Source: Archaeoglobaceae archaeon
Lineage (GTDB): Archaea > Halobacteriota > Archaeoglobi > Archaeoglobales > Archaeoglobaceae
Direction: 5' to 3'
DNA length: 64,000 bases
NCBI GenBank assembly: GCA_038734275.1
Contig: JAVYOO010000011.1
Location: forward strand, 1 to 64,000
Shown here piece by piece: positions 42,496 to 51,431 of this stretch (its first letter is position 1; each line of letters starts with the position of its first letter). The notes below the pieces were generated by a model. That model ran no database searches and had not been told where the DNA came from. It worked only from the letters and a program-made list of their open reading frames with translations. Made by a program: the position numbers and the translations under genes.

Positions 42496-43176
42496 TCACC
42501 TGCCGAGTATCATTAATCTGAATCGATCTGCAGATCTTGCTGCAGCGTTTGCTATGTAGCCCAGATGAACTACCCAAGTATCCATGAGGTAAACGTCTAA
42601 TGGGTTCAAATTTTCGGAATTAAATAATAATTTGTGTAATTTAATTTGCACTTCATCGCATTCATGTTCCAGACTTTCGATTTCTTTTACTATTTCCAGA
42701 ATTTCATGAACTTCTTTCTTGTCAAAAGATGTTTCAACAAGATTTTTTATGTGTGCAACCATGGCCTCGTATTCGTTTACACACTCCATAATCTGAGCTA
42801 AGAGAATTTTGAATTCCATTGCGATCTTGCTATCCATTTTAATTCTCCTGAAGGTCAGCATGTGACCAACATGTTCGCAATTGTTGATTATATCGTCTTG
42901 AGTTTTCAGAAATTCAAGCAGATCCTGCCGATCGATTGGTAGAATCAGAGATCTTGTTACATGTGTCCTTATTTCTTCCTTAAGTTCGTCAGCCTGGCTT
43001 TCTAATTCGTCAATTTCGTCTTTTAACTTCTCAACAAGATCGAAGTTGCCTTTTTCATAGGCTTCAAATTGTCTCTGTAAAATTCCCACAGCCCTACCAC
43101 ACAGAATAGCATGTTTGACAAGGGTGGGGAAGGGGGAATATCCAAATACTTGCCCCACTGATCTAAAGAACTTCAT
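42496..43176 (-). CDS. DUF47/PhoU-like phosphate transport accessory protein
   Basis: A 226-residue all-helical PhoU-fold protein. E-x-x-x-D metal-binding patterns recur ([37 protein letters not shown]). Such proteins accompany Pit transporters and regulate phosphate uptake. ATG 43176 overlaps the pit stop (ATGA), so it is cotranslated with Pit. A longer frame to 43245 runs inside pit. Confidence 0.9.
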   Translation of the reverse strand: MKFFRSVGQVFGYSPFPTLVKHAILCGRAVGILQRQFEAYEKGNFDLVEKLKDEIDELESQADELKEEIRTHVTRSLILPIDRQDLLEFLKTQDDIINNCEHVGHMLTFRRIKMDSKIAMEFKILLAQIMECVNEYEAMVAHIKNLVETSFDKKEVHEILEIVKEIESLEHECDEVQIKLHKLLFNSENLNPLDVYLMDTWVVHLGYIANAAARSADRFRLMILGR

Positions 43177-44189
43177 ACGAACACCACCAGTATCGTATAT
43201 ATGCCTATTGAGAGCATCATAGCGATCGGAAGGGTTAGTATCCATGAGAATATAATTTTTTGGACTACATTAAGGTTTACACCCGATATACCTCCAGCGA
43301 GCCCAACGCCAATCACGCTTCCCACAAGTGTATGGGTTGTTGATATTGGCAATCCTAAGGCAGACGCTGACAAAACCGTGGTTGCAGTTGCGAATTCTGC
43401 GGAAAACCCTCTTGTGAATGTTAACTGGGTTATCTGCTCTCCAACCATCTTTATAACTCTATAACCCCAAGTAGCTACACCCAGTGCGATTCCAAGACCT
43501 CCAAATGCCAGGATCTCTCTTGGAATCTCATAATATCCATCTCCTCTTAATCCAAAGATTGCAGCCATTGGTCCGACTGCATTTGCAACGTCGTTGCTTC
43601 CATGTGCAAAAGCAACGTAGCAGGCTGTGAACACCTGAAGGTATCTGAAGACATTTTCGACTTTTTCAGCTCGAAATTTTCTAAATAAGAATACCCTTAT
43701 CAATGAAAAAGTAAAAAAAGCTAAAATAGCTCCTGTAATTGGTGATATTAGCCAGCTGAGCATGATTTTAATCAGCTCACTCCATTTTATGGCATTTAAG
43801 GTCAAATGTCCCTGTGAAACAGCTGCAATTCCAAAACCTAGCATTGCACCGACGATTGAGTGCGTTGTAGAAATTGGTAGATTAAGATAGGTAGCAATCG
43901 TGATCCACAGCCCTGCTGAAAGTAATGCGGCGATTGAGCCATAAACAACAAGCTGTGGGTCGAGAATTTCTATTGGGACTATTCCCTTAGCTATGGTTTT
44001 GACAACGTTCTTGCCAAAAAAAGTAGCACCCAAAAATTCCAGTATTGCAGCCACAATAATTATCTGTCTCAAAGTTAGAGCTTTGCTCCCGTAAGAAGTC
44101 GCCATTGAGTTTGCAGCATCATTCGCGCCGATATTCCAGGCGACATAGAAAGCAGAGATGACTCCAAGGATGATCAGAATATCAATCAT
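43173..44189 (-). CDS. pit: Pit-family inorganic phosphate transporter
   Basis: A 338-residue cation-coupled phosphate permease. The two inverted signature repeats are visible, [20 protein letters not shown] and [16 protein letters not shown], each followed by an LPISTTH helix ([11 protein letters not shown] and [11 protein letters not shown]). About ten helices are expected. ATG 44189 is chosen because upstream residues run into the shared promoter region with hxlB. It is followed by its DUF47 partner. Confidence 0.93.
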   Translation of the reverse strand: MIDILIILGVISAFYVAWNIGANDAANSMATSYGSKALTLRQIIIVAAILEFLGATFFGKNVVKTIAKGIVPIEILDPQLVVYGSIAALLSAGLWITIATYLNLPISTTHSIVGAMLGFGIAAVSQGHLTLNAIKWSELIKIMLSWLISPITGAILAFFTFSLIRVFLFRKFRAEKVENVFRYLQVFTACYVAFAHGSNDVANAVGPMAAIFGLRGDGYYEIPREILAFGGLGIALGVATWGYRVIKMVGEQITQLTFTRGFSAEFATATTVLSASALGLPISTTHTLVGSVIGVGLAGGISGVNLNVVQKIIFSWILTLPIAMMLSIGIYTILVVFV

Positions 44190-44236
44190 AGCGTGAAATT
44201 GGGATATACTTATTAAGCCTTTCGAAAACAAAGTTC

Positions 44237-44782
44237 ATGCAGAGGTTCATTGACATAATCATTGAGAATGTCCGGAGTATAAATTTAGAGCGCTCAAAGA
44301 TAGATGAGTTTATCACTCTCCTTGATGGAGCCAATGCAGTATTTGTTCTTGGCATAGGGAGAAGTGGTTTTGTTGCAAGAGCTTTTTCAATGCGGCTAAT
44401 GCATCTTGGCTACCGTTCGTTTGTTGTGGGTGAAACCATAACACCCAGAATCGGAAAAGGAGATTTACTTATAGCGATTTCTGGCAGTGGGGAAACGGGA
44501 TACGTAGTTGCTTTTTCTAAAAAGGCAAAGGATTTGGGAGCAAAAGTCATTGGAGTCACTTCTTCAGAAAATTCAAGCCTTGCAAGACTTTCAGATCTAG
44601 TCATAGTGCTTAAAAGCAAATTTGGAAAGGAAATAGCAAATATTGCCCCACTCGGAACAATCTTCGAATTAACAGCAATGATTTTCTTCGATTCGATGGT
44701 TGCTGAGATCATGGAAAGAAAGAAATTAATGGAAGAAGATTTAGCAAAAAGGCACTCAATTGAGAATGAGGTGGTTATATGA
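44237..44782 (+). CDS. hxlB: 6-phospho-3-hexuloisomerase (SIS domain)
   Basis: A 181-residue SIS-domain isomerase that interconverts 3-hexulose 6-phosphate and fructose 6-phosphate in the ribulose monophosphate pathway, which archaea run in reverse to make pentoses. Seen are FVLGIGRSGFVARAFSMRL, LIAISGSGETGYVV and the C-terminal EEDLAKRHSIENEV. It overlaps the M42 peptidase gene by four bases. The partner hexulose-phosphate synthase is not in the window. Confidence 0.88.
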   Translation: MQRFIDIIIENVRSINLERSKIDEFITLLDGANAVFVLGIGRSGFVARAFSMRLMHLGYRSFVVGETITPRIGKGDLLIAISGSGETGYVVAFSKKAKDLGAKVIGVTSSENSSLARLSDLVIVLKSKFGKEIANIAPLGTIFELTAMIFFDSMVAEIMERKKLMEEDLAKRHSIENEVVI

Positions 44783-45825
44783 TAGAGCTGATAAAGAAGC
44801 TGAGCAATGCTCATGGTATAAGTGGTTTTGAAGACGAATTGAGGGAGATAATAAAAGCTGAAGTGGAGAGATTTGCCGATGAAGTCAGAGTAGACTCGAT
44901 GGGAAACCTAATAGCAACAAGAAATGGTTCTGAGCTCGAAATGATGATCTCCGCTCACATGGATGAGATAGGTTTTGTAGTAAAGCAGATCGATGATAAG
45001 GGCTTTATAAGATTCGCACCAATAGGTGGCTGGTTTTCGCAGATAGCTCTAGCCCAAAGGGTAATTTTATATGGAAAAAAGAAAGTTCATGGGGTTATAG
45101 GCTGTAAGCCCCCACATCTGATGAAAGATGAAGAGAGAAAGAAGGCCATTGAGATCAGCGACATGTTTATCGATGTGGGTGCTAAGAACAAAGAAGAAGT
45201 CTTTAATCTCGGAATAAACGTTGGAACTCCGATTGCCCTTGATAGAGAAGTTGCGATGCTTGCCAACAACAGAATCACAGGTAAGGCTTTTGATAACCGT
45301 GTGGGCCTGGCAGTTGCGATCGAAGCCTTTAGAAAGAGCAAAAGCAGGGCAACAATTCAATTTGTAGCCACTGTTCAGGAAGAGGTTGGGTTAAAGGGTG
45401 CCAAAACTTCTGCTTTTTCAATTGAGCCCGACGTTGCAATTGCAGTGGATTCCTGTGTGTCTGCAGATTTTCCAGGGAGTGAAAGTGCTCATATGGACAT
45501 TGGATTAGGGAGAGGGCCAGTTATCACAGTGGTTGATGCTTCGGGGCGGGGATTGATAGTCTCACAGACTGTTCTCAGATGGCTAAAAGAAACAGCTGAG
45601 AAATACCGGATTCCTTATCAGCTGGAAGTTGCTGAAGGCGGAACAACGGATGCAAGTGCAATAAATCTAACAAAATCTGGAATACCTGCAGGGGTGATAA
45701 GCATACCGGCGAGATACATCCACAGTCCCGTGGAGGTAGTGGATTTGATCGACGTCGAAAATGCGGTTGAGCTTGTGGTAAGGGCTACTGAAACCGTGGA
45801 AGAATACTTCGGAGTGAGAAAATGA
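44779..45825 (+). CDS. M42-family aminopeptidase (TET type)
   Basis: A 348-residue metallo-aminopeptidase that probably forms a dodecameric tetrahedral particle degrading peptides. Metal and catalytic residues are in SAHMDEIGFVV (His), GKAFDNRVG (Asp), TVQEEVGLKGA (Glu pair), AVDSCVS (Asp) and PARYIHSPVEV (His). The whole family length is present. It overlaps hxlB and ino1 by four bases each, so the three genes are translationally coupled. Confidence 0.92.
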   Translation: MIELIKKLSNAHGISGFEDELREIIKAEVERFADEVRVDSMGNLIATRNGSELEMMISAHMDEIGFVVKQIDDKGFIRFAPIGGWFSQIALAQRVILYGKKKVHGVIGCKPPHLMKDEERKKAIEISDMFIDVGAKNKEEVFNLGINVGTPIALDREVAMLANNRITGKAFDNRVGLAVAIEAFRKSKSRATIQFVATVQEEVGLKGAKTSAFSIEPDVAIAVDSCVSADFPGSESAHMDIGLGRGPVITVVDASGRGLIVSQTVLRWLKETAEKYRIPYQLEVAEGGTTDASAINLTKSGIPAGVISIPARYIHSPVEVVDLIDVENAVELVVRATETVEEYFGVRK

Positions 45826-47006
45826 AGCTCTGGATGATTGGGGCATATGGCATTGTATCAACCACAGCCATGGCAGGTGCAAAGGCTATAGAAAATGGAT
45901 TGGTGGATAAGACAGGACTTGTGACAGCTTTGCCTTATTTTAAATTGCTTGACGAAGTGGTCCCATTTGAGTTCGATTTCGGAGGTCACGAAATCCGCAT
46001 GCTACCAAATGCCTTTGTAGCCCTAAAAGAGCACTGGGATCAGAACAAACACTTTGAATATGAACTACTCGAAAAAGTTCAGAAAGATCTAAGTGAGATT
46101 GTTGCAAAAAAGGGAACTGCATTGAATTGTGGTAGCGGGCTCATGGCTTTGGGAAGTCTTCAAACTCTTGAAGACGAAAATTTGAGCTTGAGAGAAATTG
46201 TGGATAGGATTTGCAGGGATATGAAGGAATTTGCTGACAGGAATACGGTTGTTGTTAATGTGGCATCCACTGAACCTTTGCCAAAATTGAACGAGAAGTT
46301 TCACACAAGTATTGAAGGCTTTGAAGAAATGCTCGATGAGGATAGAAAAGAGTTTGCGACCGCCAGCATGCTTTATGCTTATTCTGCTATTAAACTTGGA
46401 CTTCCGTATGCAAACTTTACTCCAAGCGTTGGTTCTTCAATTTTGGCCCTGAAAAAGCTTGCTGAAGAGAAAAATGTGCCCCACGCTGGGAATGATGGCA
46501 AGACCGGAGAAACTCTTGTTAAAACTACGCTTGCACCCATGTTTGCGTATAGAAATTTGAAGGTTGAGGGCTGGATGAGCTACAACATCTTGGGAGACTA
46601 TGACGGCAAGGTTTTGGCTGCAAAGGATAACAAAGAGAGCAAAATATTAAGCAAGGATAGGGTTCTTGAAAAAGCCTTAGGTTATACCCCCTTTAGCATA
46701 ACCGAGATTGAGTTTTTCCCAAGCCTTGTTGATAACAAAACAGCATTCGACTTTATACATTTCCGAGGATTTTTGGGTAAGCTTATGAAGTTCTATTTTA
46801 TATGGGATGCAATAGATGCGATCGTTGCAAGTCCACTCGTGCTGGACATCGCCAGACTTTTAATATTTGCAAAGAAAAACGGAGTTGGTGGTGTGGTCAA
46901 GGAACTTGCATTCTTTTTCAAGAGTCCAATGGACTGTGAAATTGTTAACACTCACGAACAATTCGAAATACTTAAAAAATGGTTTAATCAACTTGCAAGG
47001 GCGTAG
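45822..47006 (+). CDS. ino1: myo-Inositol-1-phosphate synthase
   Basis: A 394-residue NAD-dependent synthase that converts glucose 6-phosphate to inositol 1-phosphate, the precursor of archaeal inositol phospholipids and of the thermoprotectant di-myo-inositol phosphate. The glycine-rich start IGAYGIVSTTAMAGAKAI, the core TPSVGSSI, AGNDGKTGETLVKT and GWMSYNILGDYDG are diagnostic. Length matches the well-studied A. fulgidus enzyme. The last 19 bases overlap lonB. Confidence 0.95.
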   Translation: MKLWMIGAYGIVSTTAMAGAKAIENGLVDKTGLVTALPYFKLLDEVVPFEFDFGGHEIRMLPNAFVALKEHWDQNKHFEYELLEKVQKDLSEIVAKKGTALNCGSGLMALGSLQTLEDENLSLREIVDRICRDMKEFADRNTVVVNVASTEPLPKLNEKFHTSIEGFEEMLDEDRKEFATASMLYAYSAIKLGLPYANFTPSVGSSILALKKLAEEKNVPHAGNDGKTGETLVKTTLAPMFAYRNLKVEGWMSYNILGDYDGKVLAAKDNKESKILSKDRVLEKALGYTPFSITEIEFFPSLVDNKTAFDFIHFRGFLGKLMKFYFIWDAIDAIVASPLVLDIARLLIFAKKNGVGGVVKELAFFFKSPMDCEIVNTHEQFEILKKWFNQLARA

Positions 47007-48853
47007 TTATACTCCTTGAATTTTTCGATCAGCTTTATCTTCTTCTCGCTATCTGCTAAGGCATGTTCAAGAACTTCTTCAATTCTCGAAACTGGTATGA
47101 TTTCGATTTTTCCTTCATGTTCTGAGTCGAGCAAAACATCGTCAGAATTTCCCTTCGGAATTATGACCTTCTTTAATCCTGCCTGAATTGCTGCCTCGAT
47201 CTTCTGAGTCACACCACCAACTGGAAGCACATCACCACGCACGGAAAGACTTCCTGTCATCGCAACAGATTGATCTACCGGAATATTCTCTATTGCAGAG
47301 ATTACAGCAGTTGCAACACTTATGCTTGCTGAATCACCTTCAACACCCTCATAAGTGCCGACAAACTGGATGTGAATGTCGAAGTTCGACGTGTCCTTTC
47401 CTATTATCTTCTTTATGATTGCTGAAACGTTCATTACAGCCTCCCTTGCAATTTCCTGAAGCCTTCCAGTTGCAATAACCTTTCCTTCGGATTTGCTCAT
47501 TGCTGGCGTTATTTCCGCAATTATTGGTAGAACTATTCCTGCACTTTCGCCAATAACTGCAAGACCGTTAACTCTACCGACTTCATAGCCCTCTGTAAGG
47601 AAAAGCTTGTAGTCCTTTCTTCTCTCTATGTATCTGTCCGCGAGTTGTTCTTCCACAGTCTTTGCAATTTTCTTTGCCTTAAGCACGTGTTCAAGTCTAA
47701 CAATCTCAGCCCCTTCACTTTTGGCTATGTCTCCAGCAGTCCTTATCAATCCTCCCAGTTCTCTAAGTCTAAGAGTTAGGTGGTTTCTTCTTCCCGCTCT
47801 TCTCATCGCCTCTCTTACTATTTCGGCAACTGCGAACTTGTCAAAATGTGGAATCTTACCGTCTTTAACAACTTCCTGAGCAACGAACCTTACAATTTTC
47901 TGTCTGTTCTCTGGAGTATCGGGCATTGTGTCGTTCATGTATATCTCGTAGCCATATCCTTCAATTCTGCTTCTTAGAGCGGGATGCATTCCCATCAGGG
48001 CATCAAGGTTTCCAGCAGCTACAAGAATAAAATCACACGGCACGGGCTCGGTGCGAACCATTGCACCGCTACTCCTCTCGCTCTGACCAGTAATCGGAAA
48101 CTTTTTGTCCTGCAAAGCTGTCAGCAGTTTTTGCTGTGATTCAATTGTAAGGGTATTAATCTCGTCAATGTAAAGAACACCTTTATGAGCTCTGTGGATC
48201 GCTCCGGCTTCAACTCTTTCATGTGCAGGAGTCTCAAGGCCACCGCTCTGGAAGGGGTCATGTCTCACGTCTCCGAAAAGAGCTCCTGCATGTGCTCCTG
48301 TTGCGTCTTCGAATGGGGCAGTCTTTCTTTCAGAGTTATCGACCAACAGCTTGGGAACGTTTCTTTCTTCTCGTGGAATAAAATATCTCGAGACCATTAA
48401 AAGAAGTAAACCTGCTATCAATCCCCAGATAAAATTTTTAGGATCCACTATAGCGACATACAGAATTACCATGAAAATCAGAGTAATTACCATGAAATTC
48501 CTTGCCTGCGCTTTTTTCATTGCTTCCTGTTTGTAGGCTTCGACAATTTCTTTACCTTTTCCTGCAGGAACGAGTTTTATCTTTGGCTGGTTTGGATCTT
48601 GGGGATTCGGGTAGCAGAGTATATCTTCAAGCTCTTCCTTGGGCAAAAGCTCTGCCATCGCCTTTGCAAGCATTGATTTTCCTGTGCCTGGAGAGCCAAT
48701 GAGCATTACATGTCTTTTTTGAACTGCAGCCTTCTTTATCGCTTCAACAGCGTGATCTTGCCCGATAACTTGATCAATTAATTTTTCTGGAACTTTTATC
48801 TCCCGTGTATCCTCAAACTCCAGACCGCCCAGCAGTTCTTTTATCTCGTTCAT
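46988..48853 (-). CDS. lonB: Membrane-bound archaeal Lon protease (LonB)
   Basis: A 621-residue ATP-dependent protease, the length known for A. fulgidus LonB. The AAA+ domain has GSPGTGKSML (residues 53-62) and VLYIDEINTL. Two transmembrane helices (about 119-158) are inserted in the AAA+ module, anchoring it to the membrane. The protease domain carries the Ser508 (EGDSAS) and Lys551 (GGVTQK) dyad. ATG 48853 is preferred; the longer frame to 48895 adds residues inside the upstream intergenic region. Confidence 0.96.
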   Translation of the reverse strand: MNEIKELLGGLEFEDTREIKVPEKLIDQVIGQDHAVEAIKKAAVQKRHVMLIGSPGTGKSMLAKAMAELLPKEELEDILCYPNPQDPNQPKIKLVPAGKGKEIVEAYKQEAMKKAQARNFMVITLIFMVILYVAIVDPKNFIWGLIAGLLLLMVSRYFIPREERNVPKLLVDNSERKTAPFEDATGAHAGALFGDVRHDPFQSGGLETPAHERVEAGAIHRAHKGVLYIDEINTLTIESQQKLLTALQDKKFPITGQSERSSGAMVRTEPVPCDFILVAAGNLDALMGMHPALRSRIEGYGYEIYMNDTMPDTPENRQKIVRFVAQEVVKDGKIPHFDKFAVAEIVREAMRRAGRRNHLTLRLRELGGLIRTAGDIAKSEGAEIVRLEHVLKAKKIAKTVEEQLADRYIERRKDYKLFLTEGYEVGRVNGLAVIGESAGIVLPIIAEITPAMSKSEGKVIATGRLQEIAREAVMNVSAIIKKIIGKDTSNFDIHIQFVGTYEGVEGDSASISVATAVISAIENIPVDQSVAMTGSLSVRGDVLPVGGVTQKIEAAIQAGLKKVIIPKGNSDDVLLDSEHEGKIEIIPVSRIEEVLEHALADSEKKIKLIEKFKEYNYALAS

Positions 48854-48887
48854 CTTCACAAATAGTATTTCACCAAAGTTAAAATAT

Positions 48888-49271
48888 CTATCCAAATTTA
48901 CACACTTTAAGGAACCATACCTCGAGTTTTAAACAGCGTTCTGCTTCGCATTCAAGTTCTAAACAGCCATAACATGGTGGAAGCCTCGCAATTTGCTCCA
49001 TTCTGTCCATTACTGTTCTTAAATCGAGCCTATCCTCTTCCGCTTTCTTCTCTTCGAATTTTGAAGAAACTATTTTGAAAGTCTTTACACCGTCGACTAC
49101 CACTTCAACTCTTCGAATTAATCCCTCTTTTTCGAGCTTTCTCAAAATCCTTGAGCACTTACTACTGTCGATTTTAAGCTCTTTCCACAAATCCTTCTGT
49201 AAAATCTCTCCTTTTTGGTCAAGAATTTTCAAAATTTCTTCTCTTGTATCTACAATCTGAAAATCGGTCAT
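48888..49271 (-). CDS. Winged-helix protein with C-terminal four-cysteine cluster
   Basis: A 127-residue protein. Residues 8-72 form a winged helix (LDQKGEILQKDLWKELKID, CSRILRKLEKEGLIRRVE), and the tail carries Cys100, 103, 108 and 113 in PPCYGCLELECEAERC, a plausible iron-sulfur or zinc site. The layout recalls the archaeal RPC34-like wing-helix proteins with an FeS cluster, but that is only inference. It is cotranslated with LSm (ATGA overlap) and lies 34 bases upstream of lonB. Confidence 0.8.
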   Translation of the reverse strand: MTDFQIVDTREEILKILDQKGEILQKDLWKELKIDSSKCSRILRKLEKEGLIRRVEVVVDGVKTFKIVSSKFEEKKAEEDRLDLRTVMDRMEQIARLPPCYGCLELECEAERCLKLEVWFLKVCKFG

Positions 49272-49489
49272 TCTTGTGGCTTTATAATTACCACGTTGTT
49301 TCCTCTGAGCACAATTTCGCCAAGATTTCTGAGTTTCTCATCTCCCTTGCATTCCATTGCGTTCGTTAGGAAGAGGTTCATATATTCGTCCACTCCTTCA
49401 AGCTTGCCAACTAATTCGTGTTCTTCACCTTTCATCTCCACTCTGATCACTTTTCCGATAAGGGACTTCACCATTTGGTTCGGTAGCAT
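49268..49489 (-). CDS. Sm-like archaeal protein (LSm/SmAP)
   Basis: A 73-residue Sm-fold protein that forms heptameric rings binding U-rich RNA. Both Sm motifs are visible: VRVEMKGEEHELVGKLEGVDEYMNLFL in outline (KLEGVDEYMNLFLTNA) and GEIVLRGNNVVII, the RG-containing Sm2 motif. GGGAGGTG lies six bases before ATG 49489. The frame from 49498 starts within that site. It is the first gene of an LSm-wHTH-lonB run. Confidence 0.93.
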   Translation of the reverse strand: MLPNQMVKSLIGKVIRVEMKGEEHELVGKLEGVDEYMNLFLTNAMECKGDEKLRNLGEIVLRGNNVVIIKPQE

Positions 49490-49514
49490 CTTTATCACCT
49501 CCCAAAGTGAAAAA

Positions 49515-49523
49515 AGTATATAT
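49515..49523 (+). promoter_or_regulatory. TATA box of the sugar epimerase gene
   Basis: AGTATATAT lies 25-33 bases upstream of the epimerase ATG at 49548, giving a leaderless transcript. It is interlocked with the divergent LSm promoter at 49531-49539. Confidence 0.5.
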
Positions 49524-49530
49524 CAACTAC

Positions 49531-49539
49531 CTATAAAAG
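49531..49539 (-). promoter_or_regulatory. TATA box of the LSm-wHTH-lonB transcript
   Basis: On the minus strand the box reads CTTTTATAG. It is about 45 bases before ATG 49489, so the transcript would start near 49508 and include the GGGAGGTG site. Confidence 0.4.
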
Positions 49540-49547
49540 CTTTGCTG

Positions 49548-50456
49548 ATGATTCTTGTTACGGGTGGCGCGGGGTTTATAGGGAGTCATCTCGTTGATAG
49601 GCTTGTAGAAATTGACAGAGTAGTTGTTCTTGATAACCTTTCAACCGGTAGAAGGGAATTTGTTAACGATGACGCAGAATTACACGTCGTGAATCTTGCA
49701 GAAGATGATTTGACCAATTTTTTAAAAGGTGCAGATGAAGTTTGGCATTTGGCAGCAAATCCAGATGTAAGGATGGGTGTTGATAAGCCTGATGATATCT
49801 ACAAGAACAATGTCGTGGCCACATATAGACTTCTTGAAGCTATGAGAAAAGCAAATGTGCGAAAAATCATCTTTACGTCTACATCCACAGTTTATGGTGA
49901 GGCAAAGCAAATTCCAACTCCAGAAGAGCACCCAACACATCCGATAAGCATTTATGGAGCTTCAAAACTCGCTTGTGAGGCTTTGATAGAGTCATACTGT
50001 CATACTTTTGATTTTCAGGCATACATATATAGATTTGCGAATGTTATCGGGAAAAGGAGCACTCATGGTGTTATCTATGATTTTATAAAAAAGTTGAGGG
50101 ATAATCCAGCAGAACTCGAAATTCTGGGGAACGGAGAGCAAAATAAGTCATACATCTACATCGAGGATTGCATTTCAGCAATGTTTGTCGGATTAAAGGC
50201 TAAAGGGAAAGTAAACATCTTTAACATCGGTTCTGAGGACCAGATTAAAGTGAGGAGGATCGCGGAGATTGTTGCGGAGGAGATGGGTCTAAATCCAAAG
50301 TTTAGATTTACAGGCGGAGATCGTGGTTGGAAGGGCGACGTTCCGATAATGCTTCTCTCTATAGACAAACTGAAAGCTTTGGGCTGGAAGCCAAAACTTG
50401 GAAGTGAAGAAGCGGTTAGAAAAACTGTTAGAGACCTTTTAGATGAAGAGCACTGA
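49548..50456 (+). CDS. NAD-dependent sugar epimerase/dehydratase (GalE-like SDR)
   Basis: A 302-residue extended short-chain dehydrogenase. The NAD motif TGGAGFIGSHL is at the N-terminus, the catalytic Ser/Thr are in FTSTSTVYGE, and the YGASK motif carries the Tyr and Lys. It most resembles UDP-glucose 4-epimerases; the real nucleotide sugar is unknown. The frame is open much further upstream, but the conserved start is ATG 49548. It overlaps the DUF1614 gene end by 18 bases. Confidence 0.9.
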   Translation: MILVTGGAGFIGSHLVDRLVEIDRVVVLDNLSTGRREFVNDDAELHVVNLAEDDLTNFLKGADEVWHLAANPDVRMGVDKPDDIYKNNVVATYRLLEAMRKANVRKIIFTSTSTVYGEAKQIPTPEEHPTHPISIYGASKLACEALIESYCHTFDFQAYIYRFANVIGKRSTHGVIYDFIKKLRDNPAELEILGNGEQNKSYIYIEDCISAMFVGLKAKGKVNIFNIGSEDQIKVRRIAEIVAEEMGLNPKFRFTGGDRGWKGDVPIMLLSIDKLKALGWKPKLGSEEAVRKTVRDLLDEEH

Positions 50457-51137
50457 AAATAGGACTGCAAATATTCCCGTGAGGAAAATCCCGTCAAAAG
50501 TTCCTGCTCCGCCTATGCTTATAACACCATAACCCACCTTTTCGATCTCTTTAAGATGAAGGATATCCGCTCCGAAAAGCGTTGAAAGCACACCAATGAG
50601 GAATGAAAGCTTCGGCAGAAGTATCATAGGAGCATCTGAGAGGCTAAGCGCAATATAACTCGCTATAGTTGCGATTATCGGAGGAATTAGCATCGGGATT
50701 ACTATTCCAACACCCACAATTGGTCTGGCAAATCCGTAGATTATGATGGAAGAAAGCAAGAAAGCACCAATAAGAAAGAGGGGCGAAATAAGATCGTATA
50801 TGTCCAGAAGAAGTTTCATTGAAAGAATGACTGGAATAACACACCCCCCAATATTCACCGCCACAATGAGCTTTTTTCTACTCCGGATAGAGTATATGAA
50901 TCCAAAGATCTCGTATCTCTGCACGAGCTCGATACCTCTTCTCTGGTATAGTGGAACATTGATGAGACTTCCTATTACGATCATACCGAGCAATAGAAGA
51001 GATTTTTCGCTATCAACACCGAAAAGAAGTCTGAAAACTGCAGAACCCGTGAACACAAATACGAGTATCAGAAAGGGAACAACGATAAGGATCAAAAATA
51101 GTGGTAGTATTATGGGAGGGAAAATGTAGTCCCTCAC
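50439..51137 (-). CDS. DUF1614 family membrane protein
   Basis: A 232-residue membrane protein with seven or so helices. The C-terminal GYGVISIGGAGTFDGIFLTG, with a conserved glycine-rich turn and an acid, is typical of the archaeal DUF1614 family of unknown function. GTG 51137 overlaps the PRC gene stop (GTGA), so the two are coupled. A longer frame to 51191 lies inside the PRC gene. Confidence 0.85.
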   Translation of the reverse strand: MRDYIFPPIILPLFLILIVVPFLILVFVFTGSAVFRLLFGVDSEKSLLLLGMIVIGSLINVPLYQRRGIELVQRYEIFGFIYSIRSRKKLIVAVNIGGCVIPVILSMKLLLDIYDLISPLFLIGAFLLSSIIIYGFARPIVGVGIVIPMLIPPIIATIASYIALSLSDAPMILLPKLSFLIGVLSTLFGADILHLKEIEKVGYGVISIGGAGTFDGIFLTGIFAVLFSVLFI

Positions 51138-51376
51138 ATTCTCAGCTTCCTCTTGTCGATTACAATGTAATCTTTTAGGGCATGAACGCACTCAAATGGG
51201 ATTATATACATGTCCTCTTCTTTTCTAAGCTCAGGAATTTCGTTTGTTGGCTTTACAACCAGATTCATTAATGCACCTGTTTTAAAATCAACCGTTATAT
51301 TGTAGAGAGTGCCAACAACAGTTCCGTCAGTCAAAACCACGGTTTTTCTTGAAAGACTTCTCGCCGGTATTTTCAT
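51134..51376 (-). CDS. PRC-barrel domain protein
   Basis: An 80-residue PRC-barrel protein (MKIPARSLSRKTVVLTDGTV, then NITVDFKTGALMNLVVKP). Archaeal stand-alone PRC-barrel proteins are linked to cell division or RNA metabolism. GAAGGGTGAT precedes ATG 51376. The gene overlaps the DUF1614 membrane protein start, suggesting a functional pair. Confidence 0.88.
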   Translation of the reverse strand: MKIPARSLSRKTVVLTDGTVVGTLYNITVDFKTGALMNLVVKPTNEIPELRKEEDMYIIPFECVHALKDYIVIDKRKLRM

Positions 51377-51431
51377 TTTTATCACCCTTCCGTTGGTGTG
51401 TTCGCAAAAATATAAAAATTTTGCTATTACA

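Noticed and set aside
49215-49547. Upstream extension of the epimerase frame
   Set aside because: It lies antisense to the LSm and wHTH genes. The NAD motif and promoter place the start at 49548.
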